5,310 bases of DNA from an uncultured Oscillospiraceae bacterium (GTDB lineage Bacteria; Bacillota; Clostridia; Oscillospirales; Acutalibacteraceae), in NCBI GenBank assembly GCA_900555805.1, contig USMJ01000103.1, positions 1-5,310 of the forward strand. The letters run 5' to 3'. A program made the translations under genes and the position numbers. A model generated the notes under the pieces. That model was not told the origin of the DNA. It ran no database searches and saw nothing but the letters and a program-made list of their open reading frames with translations. This document shows, one piece after another, positions 1 to 5,310 of the stretch (position 1 is its first letter; each line of letters starts with the position of its first letter).

Positions 1-180
1 GTTTTGCCGTCCCGCCTCTTGATGAGGGTCGGACTTTCTGCTTAAGTTCCGATTGCAAAGGTCGGCCGATGGGACATCTTTTAATGCCGAAATTCAGATC
101 GTGTACAACCGTGAATCAGATATCACTTTAAAACCGACATATAAACTTCCCGAAGCACTCACCGACTCGTACATATTATC
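1..180. other. Left-edge region without a recognisable gene
   Basis: No gene can be supported here. On the plus strand a frame is open from the left edge (position 3) to a TAA at 129-131, ending CTTVNQISL; it could be the C-terminal tail of a gene lying to the left. Another plus frame opens at a TTG at 53 and runs on into the antisense of the MerR gene; it has no ribosome binding site and two stops just upstream. On the minus strand a frame is also open to the left edge. None matches a family I recognise. The hairpin at 181-208 is followed on the plus strand by a T-rich stretch, so it could end a plus-strand transcript arriving from the left. Confidence 0.3.
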
Positions 181-208
181 AAAGCCACTCGTTTTTCAGA
201 GTGGCTTT
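181..208 (-). terminator. Hairpin terminator after the MerR gene, possibly bidirectional
   Basis: A perfect 10-bp stem (AAAGCCACTC at 181-190 paired with GAGTGGCTTT at 199-208) with an 8-nt loop starts three bases beyond the stop codon of the MerR gene. On the minus strand the tail is only moderately U-rich (CTTTGATAAT). On the plus strand it is better (CTTTGTTTCATTTT), so the hairpin may serve convergent transcripts from both sides. Confidence 0.7.
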
Positions 209-211
209 GTT

Positions 212-940
212 TCATTTTCCGCAGAAGATTTTGATCGCCTTGTTCGTGAACTCGGCTGTTCCCGAGCCGCCGACTTTGTCAATGTTTGCGGTGAAGTCAT
301 CGCCGCAGGCATACATTTCGCCGAGGCTCAGCAGAATTTCATCGGTGCAGTGGTAGTAATGCTCGGTGATGAAATCCCGCAACTTTTTCACAAGATTTTG
401 AGCGCGCTCGTCAGACGGGTCGCCGCCGCGAAGCTCCCCGAGTTCGGCGAATATGCCCATGAGTCCGGCATTCAGCGCCTTTTGCTGCTCGTTTGTTCTG
501 CCTTTTGACTTGTGTTCGTATTCCTTGAACGCCTCGGTTTTGCCCCATTCTTCTTTTGCTTTCTTGGCGTATTCGTCCGTTTTTCTCGTGTCAAATGCTG
601 AAAAATCCATTTTTGACGCTCCTATCGTTTTTATTCCGCAGGCGAGTTCGATTAGATTTTCAAGCCGCTCCTTTTTTAGCTTCAGCAGTTCGATCTGCTG
701 CTCCAGTGCCTTGTCTCTGTCGAACGACGGGCTTTCAATGATGGCTTTTATGTCTTTGAGCGGAAATTCCAATTCCTTGAAAAACAAGATTTGCTGCAGT
801 GCTTCGAGCGCTGTATCGTCATACAGCCTGTAGCCTGCCCGGGTGTATTCCGTCGGCTTCAGAAGCCCGATTTTGTCGTAATATTGCAGGGCGCGTATAC
901 TTACTCCTGTCATTTTCGCGACCTCGTTGACGGTCATCAT
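212..940 (-). CDS. MerR-family transcriptional regulator with a TipAS-like ligand-binding domain
   Basis: Predicted cytoplasmic regulator of 242 residues. Residues 2-70 form the MerR winged helix-turn-helix: MTVNEVAKMTGVS is the recognition helix region, followed by RALQYYDKIGLL and the wing with AGYRLYDD. Residues about 75-100 are a charged heptad-like helix, the usual dimerisation coiled coil. The remainder fits a TipAS domain, the fold that in Streptomyces TipA binds thiopeptide antibiotics. Its last part, HYYHCTDEILLSLGEMYACGD then FTANIDK, follows the family pattern and includes Cys198. Family members distort the spacer of their target promoter to activate it. The start is set at the ATG at 938-940 because AGGAGG lies 7 nt upstream; the ATG at 944-946 would have a 1-nt gap, and the ATG at 935-937 (10 nt) is also possible. 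The gene is monocistronic with its own MerR-like promoter and no obvious target gene beside it. The ligand cannot be told from sequence. Confidence 0.93.
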   Translation of the reverse strand: MMTVNEVAKMTGVSIRALQYYDKIGLLKPTEYTRAGYRLYDDTALEALQQILFFKELEFPLKDIKAIIESPSFDRDKALEQQIELLKLKKERLENLIELACGIKTIGASKMDFSAFDTRKTDEYAKKAKEEWGKTEAFKEYEHKSKGRTNEQQKALNAGLMGIFAELGELRGGDPSDERAQNLVKKLRDFITEHYYHCTDEILLSLGEMYACGDDFTANIDKVGGSGTAEFTNKAIKIFCGK

Positions 941-947
941 GCGCATC

Positions 948-953
948 CCTCCT
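948..953 (-). promoter_or_regulatory. Ribosome binding site deciding the MerR gene start
   Basis: On the minus strand this reads AGGAGG, a full anti-16S match. Three in-frame ATG codons follow, at 1, 7 and 10 nt. The 7-nt spacing favours the middle one (938-940), which removes two residues from the longest reading. Confidence 0.75.
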
Positions 954-965
954 TGCGGTGATTTA

Positions 966-996
966 ATGATAGACTATTACGCTGCGTCAGAGTCAA
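966..996 (-). promoter_or_regulatory. MerR-type promoter with 19-bp spacer and palindromic operator
   Basis: On the minus strand the -35 is TTGACT (991-996) and the -10 is TATCAT (966-971), separated by 19 bp instead of the usual 17. Such long spacers are a hallmark of promoters activated by MerR-family proteins. A 23-bp imperfect palindrome, GACTATTACGC-T-GCGTCAGAGTC on the plus strand (972-994), fills the spacer; 9 of 11 arm positions are complementary. The start of transcription would fall near 959, leaving a leader of about 20 nt before the MerR gene. This is the expected layout for autoregulation. Confidence 0.7.
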
Positions 997-1007
997 TAGG
1001 TTTTTCA

Positions 1008-1045
1008 AAAAAATTAAAAAAGCCGCAAGCGTCGCTCACGGCTTT
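1008..1045 (-). terminator. Rho-independent terminator of the YbaK-type gene
   Basis: On the minus strand a 7-bp stem AAAGCCG/CGGCTTT (1039-1045 with 1019-1025) encloses a loop with a small AGC/GCT inner pairing. It is followed by a long T-rich tail, TTTTTTAATTTTTTT, at about 1021 down to 1007. It lies nine bases after the stop of the YbaK-type gene and separates it from the MerR promoter. Confidence 0.88.
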
Positions 1046-1053
1046 CGTATCGC

Positions 1054-1524
1054 TTATTCGGGCAGCTTGCAGACGTCCACCCATTTTTTATATCCGGAAT
1101 ATTTTTCCATCTCCGGGATCGTCAGCTCGATTGCGCTGTTGCCGCTTCCACAGGCGGGGAACACTGTCTCGAACCGCTTGAGGCTCTCGTCGAGATAGAC
1201 CTCGACGCCATCGTTTATTGCGAATGGGCAAACTCCGCCGACCGCGTGGCCTATGAGCGACTCGACCTCGTCGAACGCCAACATCTTCGCCTTGACGTGG
1301 AATTCGTCCTTGTATTTTCTGTTGTCGATTTTCACATCGCCTGCCGCGATGATGAGGATCGCGCCGTCGCCGACCTTGAACGACATTGATTTTGCGATTC
1401 GCGCGCCATCGACGCCGAGCGCCTGCGCGGCCAGATCGACCGTCGCGCTTGAGACGTCGAACTCGCGGATTCTGTCCACCATGCCGAACTGTCTGAAATA
1501 TTCTCTGACTTTTTCGATTGCCAT
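1054..1524 (-). CDS. YbaK/EbsC-family aminoacyl-tRNA deacylase
   Basis: A 156-residue single-domain protein of the YbaK/ProX-like editing family. These are free-standing cytoplasmic hydrolases that remove wrongly attached amino acids from tRNA, for example Cys-tRNA(Pro) in the YbaK group. Supporting features are the ARIAKSMSFKV segment with Lys45 at the position of the family's functional lysine, the IGHAVGGVCPFAI loop at 91-103 (the conserved GGxxPF element), and the PACGSGN motif at 123-129, which matches the G-rich C-terminal loop. Length is normal for the family and both ends look intact. The ATG at 1522-1524 has AAGGAG nine bases upstream. It is followed by its own terminator and preceded by a 170-bp gap, so it is probably transcribed alone. 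Which mischarged tRNA it edits cannot be read from sequence; the subfamily is uncertain, the family is not. Confidence 0.92.
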   Translation of the reverse strand: MAIEKVREYFRQFGMVDRIREFDVSSATVDLAAQALGVDGARIAKSMSFKVGDGAILIIAAGDVKIDNRKYKDEFHVKAKMLAFDEVESLIGHAVGGVCPFAINDGVEVYLDESLKRFETVFPACGSGNSAIELTIPEMEKYSGYKKWVDVCKLPE

Positions 1525-1570
1525 TTTTGTGGTCTCCTTTGCTTTGGGGTACGATTTAGTGACTGCTTTC

Positions 1571-1583
1571 GGTAAGTATTACC
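1571..1583. repeat. Short inverted repeat upstream of the YbaK-type gene
   Basis: GGTAA-GTA-TTACC is a perfect 5-bp-arm palindrome about 50 bp before the YbaK-type start codon. It could be an operator, but no convincing -35/-10 pair was found next to it, so its role is open. Confidence 0.25.
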
Positions 1584-1596
1584 TCGGCTTGAAAAT

Positions 1597-1641
1597 CCGA
1601 TAGAAACCCAACTATGCCCAAAACAGGCATAGCCTTATCGG
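1597..1641 (-). terminator. Nested hairpin downstream of mrp, possible terminator
   Basis: The outer arms CCGATA (1597-1602) and TATCGG (1636-1641) enclose an inner perfect 7-bp stem, CTATGCC (1612-1618) with GGCATAG (1626-1632) and a 7-nt loop. On the minus strand it lies about 54 nt past the mrp stop and is followed by ATTTTC, a weak U tract. It is the best candidate for the end of the four-gene operon, but a transcript could read through to the YbaK-type gene. The rest of the gap (1642-1694) holds only small imperfect repeats, such as CGGTTAGCCG. Confidence 0.45.
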
Positions 1642-1694
1642 TATAGTTTAACGGTTAGCCGAACACGATAAAGCCTGCTCGCGCGACCTTACAT

Positions 1695-2519
1695 TCAGTC
1701 AATGATTCGCTTTAACATTTTGTCGATACCGGCGTTTATGATGTCGGTGTCGGCGAGCTCGATAGCGCCCTTGTCGGCTAAAGCCGCTGTCTTCGGGTCT
1801 ATCGGAAGCTTTGCCAAAACGGGGAGACCGTATTCGGCGGCTGTCTCATCGACCTTGCTTTCGCCAAAGATATAATGCTTCTTGTGACAGTCGGGACACT
1901 CGAAATAGCTCATATTCTCAACAATTCCGAGGATGGGTATGTTCATAAGCTCAGCCATGTTAAGAGCTTTCTTGACTATCATGGAAACAAGATCCTGCGG
2001 AGTTGCGACAACGACAATGCCGTCAACGGGGAGATTCTGGAACACCGTCAAAGCAACATCGCCCGTTCCTGGAGGCATATCGACGAACATATAGTCAACA
2101 TCGCCCCATGCGACCTCAGTCCAGAACTGTTGAATAACACCGCTTATAACAGGGCCTCTCCAGACAACAGGGGAGTCGTCCTTTTCAAGAAGCAGGTTTA
2201 TCGACATAGCCTTTATTCCGGTCGTTGTTACCTTGGGAAGAAGACCCGTGGCGTCTGCCTCGGCTCTGCCCTTTATTCCGAATATCTTCGGAATAGACGG
2301 ACCCGTTACGTCCGCGTCGAGAACCGCCGTCTGCTTGCCTCTTGCCTGCATAGCTGTTGCGAGAAGAGCCGTGACTGATGATTTGCCTACGCCGCCCTTT
2401 CCGCTGACGACGGCTATAACCTTCTTTACGTCGCTGTATTCGTTTTGCTTGAGTCTCATATCCTCATGCTCGCAGCTTGACGAGCAGTCAGAGCAATTGC
2501 CATTGCAATTTTCACTCAT
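1695..2519 (-). CDS. mrp: Mrp/NBP35-family Fe-S cluster carrier ATPase
   Basis: A 274-residue cytoplasmic P-loop ATPase of the Mrp/NBP35/ApbC group, which binds Fe-S clusters and passes them to target apoproteins. The deviant Walker A GKGGVGKS is at 40-47, switch I is around LDADVTGPS (67-75), and the Walker B-like DMPPGTGD is at 147-154. The ECPDC pair at 207-211 (Cys208, Cys211) is the CxxC that holds the bridging cluster between subunits. The first 20 residues carry four cysteines (5, 9, 12, 16), which could bind a second metal or cluster, as the N-terminal cysteines of Nbp35 do. There is no DUF59 domain at the N terminus, unlike many longer Mrp proteins. The ATG at 2517-2519 is chosen because AGAGGTG sits 6 nt upstream; the longer GTG reading would start inside that site. 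It is the last gene of the operon and overlaps tadA by 8 bp. Confidence 0.95.
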   Translation of the reverse strand: MSENCNGNCSDCSSSCEHEDMRLKQNEYSDVKKVIAVVSGKGGVGKSSVTALLATAMQARGKQTAVLDADVTGPSIPKIFGIKGRAEADATGLLPKVTTTGIKAMSINLLLEKDDSPVVWRGPVISGVIQQFWTEVAWGDVDYMFVDMPPGTGDVALTVFQNLPVDGIVVVATPQDLVSMIVKKALNMAELMNIPILGIVENMSYFECPDCHKKHYIFGESKVDETAAEYGLPVLAKLPIDPKTAALADKGAIELADTDIINAGIDKMLKRIID

Positions 2520-2991
2520 TTTCAGCACCTCTTTGTAATTTTTTTGTATTTCTTAATTTAATAAAGAACTCTGTTAATGCGTTTGAACATTCCTCTTCCA
2601 TAAATCCGCCTATGATCTCGGGCTTATGATTAAACGGAAGTTCAAACATATTTGTGACCGAACCGCAGCATCCGGCTTTTTTGTCATATGCTCCGAACAC
2701 AAGCCTGCGGATCCTCGAATTTATTATCGCGCCGCAGCACATAGGACACGGCTCAAGAGTGACGAACATCTCGCACTCCCAAAGTCGCCAGCCTCCCAAG
2801 TTCTTGCAGGCGGCGTTTATCGCCTCAATTTCGGCGTGGTATAATGCGTTTTTTCCTTTTTCGCGGCGATTTCTTCCTGTTCCGACTATCTCGCCGTTTC
2901 TGACGATAACAGCGCCGACCGGGACTTCGCCCTCGTCGCTTGCCTCTTTGGCGAGAGCCAGAGCGTACCGCATAAAATCATTATCGTTCAT
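2512..2991 (-). CDS. tadA: tRNA-specific adenosine deaminase TadA
   Basis: A 159-residue zinc-dependent deaminase that converts adenosine 34 to inosine in the anticodon of tRNA-Arg(ACG), letting it read CGU, CGC and CGA. The zinc site is complete: HAE at 52-54 (His52 as ligand, Glu54 as proton shuttle) and LEPCPMC at 79-85 (Cys82 and Cys85 as ligands). VPVGAVIV at 23-30 and the RIRRLVFGAYDKKAG segment at 93-107 are typical of TadA rather than cytidine or guanine deaminases. Length is normal. The start codon overlaps the CPBP stop as ATGA and no Shine-Dalgarno site precedes it, so translation probably depends on ribosomes finishing the upstream gene. The gene is presumably essential, as in most bacteria. 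Confidence 0.95.
   Translation of the reverse strand: MNDNDFMRYALALAKEASDEGEVPVGAVIVRNGEIVGTGRNRREKGKNALYHAEIEAINAACKNLGGWRLWECEMFVTLEPCPMCCGAIINSRIRRLVFGAYDKKAGCCGSVTNMFELPFNHKPEIIGGFMEEECSNALTEFFIKLRNTKKLQRGAENE
2526..2532 (-). promoter_or_regulatory. Ribosome binding site deciding the mrp start
   Basis: It reads AGAGGTG on the minus strand, 6 nt before the ATG at 2517-2519, and lies inside the 3' end of tadA. The GTG at 2526-2528 is part of this site, so it is unlikely to be a start codon. Confidence 0.75.
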
Positions 2992-3974
2992 ATCGAAATA
3001 TAATAGTGTGTATACCAGCAGAGCGCAAGGAACGCGAGTATCATCGGGACATTGAGAAGATAGGCTTTCGCCCGCTCTTTCTTCGTCAGCAGGCTCTTTC
3101 GGCCGTTCGTCGAAACGCCGCCTCTGCGCAGGAAGAAGAACGCAAGGCAGACGATTCCGAGGCCGATAACAGCGAAGATCACAACGCCGCCGAACTTGTT
3201 GGCGACGCTCTCGCCGTATACCTCATTGATGTATGATAAGCCGCCCGATATGGCGTTGTTGAACATGTGGATGAAAATTCCCGTCCAGAGGGAACCTGTC
3301 GTTACCGTGAAATATCCTATCGCGAGACCTGCGACGAAAGCGAACGGCGCCTGAATAAGATTGCAGTGAGAGAAGCCGAAGATTATCGCCGCCATCGTTA
3401 TGGCGAAGCCGTCGCCGTATTTTCTAAGCGGCTGCATGATAACGCCGCGGAAGCTGATCTCTTCAATGACCGCCGCGACCACCGTCAGGCGCATCAGATA
3501 TATAACAAGCTCAAATCCCGAAGTCGGTGGAGACATATCGGGCGAAGTCAGCTTGAGACCTATAAACTCCAAAAACTCCGTGAGGTACGCGGTCAGATAG
3601 CTGCCTATAAGACACAGCGCAACCCCGGCGGGTACGGCAAGAACGGAAAGCAGGGTATCGTTCGGCTTCCCGAGGGGAAGAATCTCATATTCCGAGCGCT
3701 TTTTCTCGATCGCTCCGCCTATCAGGAACGGAGTGCATATCGAAAACAGCGTGATGAACATTCCCGCCGCCTGCTGAAACAGAACATCGGTCGCGTAAAG
3801 CTCCTGAAGCCCGAAAAGATAGAGTACCAGCGTCAGCAGCTCCTGCATCAGAAGAAAGCCCAAAATGCATGAGCCTGCCAGAATGCCGTATCTCTTCAGC
3901 TCTGACTTGCCGAGCACCCTCAAGGTGTGTTTCACGTCAAAGCCCGTTTCTCTCGATAAAGCGTCATAGTCCAT
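2988..3974 (-). CDS. CPBP-family intramembrane metalloprotease (Abi/CAAX-like)
   Basis: A 328-residue polytopic membrane protein with about eight hydrophobic segments, roughly at 30-55, 70-88, 107-140, 155-172, 190-203, 208-226, 262-283 and 306-325. The CPBP (Abi/Rce1-like) core is clear. Motif 1 is EEISFRG at 171-177 (Glu171, Glu172, Arg176), motif 2 is FGFSH at 199-203 (His203) in the usual FxxxH spacing, and motif 3 is HMFNN at 236-240 (His236, Asn240). These residues form the proposed active site in the membrane. All are present, so it is likely active. The first 25 residues are soluble and cytoplasmic in character, and a basic loop (284-304) precedes the last helix. Family roles include prenyl-protein processing, bacteriocin self-immunity and signalling; nothing here decides among them. 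The ATG has AGGTGA 6 nt upstream, and that site contains the stop of the SDR gene, suggesting coupled translation. Confidence 0.92.
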   Translation of the reverse strand: MDYDALSRETGFDVKHTLRVLGKSELKRYGILAGSCILGFLLMQELLTLVLYLFGLQELYATDVLFQQAAGMFITLFSICTPFLIGGAIEKKRSEYEILPLGKPNDTLLSVLAVPAGVALCLIGSYLTAYLTEFLEFIGLKLTSPDMSPPTSGFELVIYLMRLTVVAAVIEEISFRGVIMQPLRKYGDGFAITMAAIIFGFSHCNLIQAPFAFVAGLAIGYFTVTTGSLWTGIFIHMFNNAISGGLSYINEVYGESVANKFGGVVIFAVIGLGIVCLAFFFLRRGGVSTNGRKSLLTKKERAKAYLLNVPMILAFLALCWYTHYYISI

Positions 3975-3984
3975 AATATTTCAC

Positions 3985-4773
3985 CTACTTCGCATAAATC
4001 ATGCCGATGATTCTGTTGACGGCCCTTATCGGCAGCACTTTCGAAAGCGAGACGAGGAATTTATACTGCGCGCCGACCGTCGAAAGCGGCTTCGGGTTCT
4101 TCGCTTCGGCGAGCCTGTATATCTTCTTAGCTATCGACTCGGGCGTCATGCCGTTCTGTTCGTCATGTTCCATTGTCGAAACGCTCTTTTGAAGTACGCC
4201 GCGGTAGAGATCGTCGCCGTCAACGCTCTTCTCTCTCGCGGCTGTGAAGCCCGTCTTGACGTCGCCGGGCATAACGGCGCAAACCTTTATCCCGAACGGG
4301 CGAAGCTCGTTGGCCATAGCGAGCGTCAGCGAGTTGACCGCCGCCTTGGACGCCGAATAGAAAGCCTGAAACGGAATCGAGAGAGGAGCCGCGAGCGAGC
4401 TGACATTGACGATAGTTCCGCCGCCGTTTTTTCTCATATATTTGACCGCTTCGTTGGAGCAGGCGACAGTTCCGAAGAAGTTGACGTCGAACTGTTTTTT
4501 CGCCTGTTCGAGCGTGGTGAATTCCGCCGCGCCGGAGATGCCGAAGCCTGCGTTGTTGACTAAGACGTCGATTTTTCCCGACCGTTTCATGACCTCAGCG
4601 AAGGCATTTTTAACACTGTCTTCGTCCGTCACGTCGCAGGTAATGTGTTCGATTTCAATGCCGTCTGTGTCTCTGCGGCTGAATTCGTAGACATCATATC
4701 CGTTTACCAAGAACGTTTTTGCCGTCGCGAGACCTATTCCGCTGCTGCCGCCGGTGACTATAACTGTTTTCAT
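3985..4773 (-). CDS. SDR-family NAD(P)-dependent oxidoreductase
   Basis: A 262-residue classical short-chain dehydrogenase/reductase. The Rossmann nucleotide site TGGSSGIG is at 7-14. Arg33-Arg34 at the end of the second beta strand suggests a preference for NADP(H). Asp47 in CDVTD and NNAG at 73-76 are the usual structural motifs. The catalytic set appears complete: Asn98, Ser126, Tyr139 and Lys143 (YSASK). MPGDVKTGF at 168-176 is the post-catalytic PG motif. The C-terminal part (about 205-262) resembles the membrane-associating tails of DltE/retinol-dehydrogenase-like SDRs, but the substrate cannot be named. The start is the ATG at 4771-4773, with AGAGGTG 6 nt upstream; the GTG at 4780-4782 is part of that site. 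It is the first gene of the operon, 10 bp from the CPBP gene, with its promoter at 4809-4837. Confidence 0.94.
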   Translation of the reverse strand: MKTVIVTGGSSGIGLATAKTFLVNGYDVYEFSRRDTDGIEIEHITCDVTDEDSVKNAFAEVMKRSGKIDVLVNNAGFGISGAAEFTTLEQAKKQFDVNFFGTVACSNEAVKYMRKNGGGTIVNVSSLAAPLSIPFQAFYSASKAAVNSLTLAMANELRPFGIKVCAVMPGDVKTGFTAAREKSVDGDDLYRGVLQKSVSTMEHDEQNGMTPESIAKKIYRLAEAKNPKPLSTVGAQYKFLVSLSKVLPIRAVNRIIGMIYAK

Positions 4774-4779
4774 TTTTCC

Positions 4780-4786
4780 CACCTCT
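4780..4786 (-). promoter_or_regulatory. Ribosome binding site deciding the SDR gene start
   Basis: It reads AGAGGTG on the minus strand with a 6-nt gap to the ATG at 4771-4773, the same site and spacing as for mrp. A longer reading from the GTG at 4780-4782 would begin within the site. Confidence 0.75.
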
Positions 4787-4808
4787 TCGATGATTATTGA
4801 TTCATTAC

Positions 4809-4837
4809 ATTATATTGCATTTTTCGTGCAAATACAA
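4809..4837 (-). promoter_or_regulatory. Promoter of the SDR-CPBP-tadA-mrp operon
   Basis: On the minus strand the -10 is a perfect TATAAT (4809-4814) and the -35 is TTGTAT (4832-4837), with a 17-bp spacer. The -35 keeps only the TTG of the consensus. Transcription would start near 4802, about 29 nt before the SDR start codon. The spacer contains a small inverted repeat, TTGCA/TGCAA with 7 nt between the arms, which could be a repressor site or chance. Confidence 0.65.
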
Positions 4838-4876
4838 GAGACAGCTATCAATTATAATAAGATTAATTTTTGGTAC

Positions 4877-4897
4877 GCCCGAATCGGTGCTTCGGGC
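4877..4897. repeat. Inverted repeat GCCCGAA/TTCGGGC
   Basis: Perfect 7-bp arms around a 7-nt loop, upstream of the operon promoter. On the minus strand flanking AATTTT and AAAAATT extend the pairing beyond a bulge. It is not followed by a clean T tract in the direction that would make it a simple terminator. Confidence 0.5.
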
Positions 4898-4978
4898 AAA
4901 ATTCTGCTCGGCGTATGAGCCTTTCGGGTGAGGGAAGCGCCGAAACGGAAGCGGAAACTCTGCCAAAAGTAAAAGGTA

Positions 4979-5007
4979 TGCCGATAAGGGCTTTGCCCGT
5001 ATCGGCA
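4979..5007. repeat. Strong 29-nt hairpin with nested arms
   Basis: The outer arms TGCCGATA (4979-4986) and TATCGGCA (5000-5007) are perfectly complementary over 8 bp. After a single A/G mismatch a GGGC/GCCC stem closes on a TTT loop. This makes a nearly continuous 13-step hairpin with no gene on either side. Its CCGATA/TATCGG ends match those of the hairpin at 1597-1641. Confidence 0.6.
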
Positions 5008-5170
5008 AGGCAAGCCCGGTTCTGACATGAAATTCACCCTCGGGTTCGGAATATGATCTCGGCGAAGTCCGGCGGCACTATACCGCGCCGCCTCGTCCGT
5101 GCGCCTTATCTCACTCGCATATACCGCAAGAAAAGACGGCAGATAGACATGCACCGCTATAAATTTCATC

Positions 5171-5216
5171 TGAAAATAAATAAATCCGCCTTGTGCTTGA
5201 CAAGACGAACGGATTT
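5171..5216 (-). terminator. Possible minus-strand terminator overlapping the plus-strand promoter
   Basis: On the minus strand AAATCCG (5210-5216) pairs with CGGATTT (5182-5188). An inner CTTGT/ACAAG stem (5200-5204 with 5190-5194) lies within, and the T-rich ATTTATTTT follows the outer arm. It could end a minus-strand transcript arriving from the right. The plus-strand -35 element lies within this inverted repeat, so the repeat may instead be an operator. Confidence 0.45.
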
Positions 5217-5225
5217 GTATATAAT
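5197..5225 (+). promoter_or_regulatory. Perfect consensus sigma-A promoter directed out of the window
   Basis: TTGACA (5197-5202) and TATAAT (5220-5225) are separated by exactly 17 bp, a complete match to the vegetative consensus. The expected transcription start is near 5232. No ribosome binding site followed by a start codon is seen before the right edge. Promoters this strong often serve small RNAs or other abundant transcripts. Confidence 0.85.
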
Positions 5226-5231
5226 ATAGCT

Positions 5232-5310
5232 GAAAGGTAACCGTAAAAAGCGGTTAGCGTTCGTTTTGGTTTATTTATTTAAAAACAACCGTCACTTAGC
5301 CGAGTGGCGG
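5232..5310 (+). ncRNA. Candidate short structured RNA, cut by the right edge
   Basis: This is the stretch downstream of the consensus promoter. It starts with a 6-bp hairpin (TAACCG, 7-nt loop, CGGTTA, about 5243-5261). An A/T-rich unpaired middle follows, then a second hairpin, CCGTCACT/AGTGGCGG (5289-5296 with 5303-5310, one T-G pair), that reaches the window edge. If a T tract follows outside, the RNA would be about 80-90 nt. No supported open frame lies inside; a TTG-initiated frame near 5265 lacks a ribosome binding site. It could be a small regulatory or antisense RNA, or the leader of a gene beyond the edge. Confidence 0.4.
5281..5310 (-). terminator. Terminator-like hairpin for a minus-strand gene beyond the right edge
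   Basis: Read on the minus strand, CCGCCACT and AGTGACGG form an 8-pair stem with a 6-nt loop, followed directly by TTGTTTTT. This is a good rho-independent terminator shape for a transcript entering from the right. Because it is cut by the window edge, the full stem and the gene it serves are unknown. Confidence 0.6.

Larger units (their letters stand above)
4838..5181. other. Structured intergenic region with no supported gene
   Basis: About 340 bp with no convincing gene. Two overlapping minus-strand frames exist (4852-5169, 105 codons, and 4805-5008, 67 codons). Both lack a ribosome binding site and have arginine-, serine- and proline-rich translations typical of non-coding DNA. The region holds several clean inverted repeats: GCCCGAA/TTCGGGC (4877-4883 with 4891-4897), TGCCGATA/TATCGGCA (4979-4986 with 5000-5007), and GGCGGC/GCCGCC (5071-5076 with 5087-5092). 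Such density suggests an interspersed palindromic element or a structured RNA. Confidence 0.4.

Overview
The window reads as chromosomal DNA of a low-to-moderate-GC Firmicute, most likely a Clostridia/Oscillospiraceae-type gut anaerobe. The basis is strong Shine-Dalgarno sites (AGGAGG, AGAGGTG), sigma-A type promoters, compact overlapping genes and family content (TipAS-type MerR regulator, Cys-rich-tailed Mrp ATPase, CPBP membrane protease). This placement is inference from style. No rRNA, tRNA, CRISPR array, insertion sequence or phage gene was seen.

All six well-supported genes lie on the minus strand, so transcription runs right to left. The operon at 1695-4773 holds, in order, an SDR oxidoreductase, a CPBP-family membrane protease, the tRNA adenosine deaminase tadA and an Mrp/NBP35-type Fe-S carrier ATPase. 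The first two genes are 10 bp apart, with the SDR stop codon inside the next ribosome binding site. CPBP and tadA overlap by 4 bp (ATGA), and tadA and mrp overlap by 8 bp. A promoter with a perfect TATAAT lies just upstream (4809-4837). The operon mixes RNA modification, Fe-S assembly and two generic enzymes, so the shared transcript suggests co-expression rather than one pathway.

To the left is a YbaK/EbsC-type aminoacyl-tRNA deacylase (1054-1524), probably its own unit, closed by a strong terminator (1008-1045). Next is a TipAS-domain MerR regulator (212-940). Its own promoter has the 19-bp spacer typical of MerR-activated promoters, with a 23-bp imperfect palindrome over the spacer, so it is probably autoregulated. 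A hairpin at 181-208 closes that gene. Positions 1-180 hold no recognisable gene, only short open frames and a possible branched RNA fold.

The right end (4838-5310) has no convincing protein gene but is rich in inverted repeats. At 5197-5225 there is a fully consensus plus-strand promoter (TTGACA, 17 bp, TATAAT). It drives a short structured, apparently non-coding transcript off the right edge, through a hairpin that on the minus strand looks like the terminator of a gene just outside the window. This arrangement resembles an antisense RNA overlapping the 3' end of a convergent gene, as in type I toxin-antitoxin loci. It is the most interesting feature here, but it cannot be settled without the adjoining sequence.
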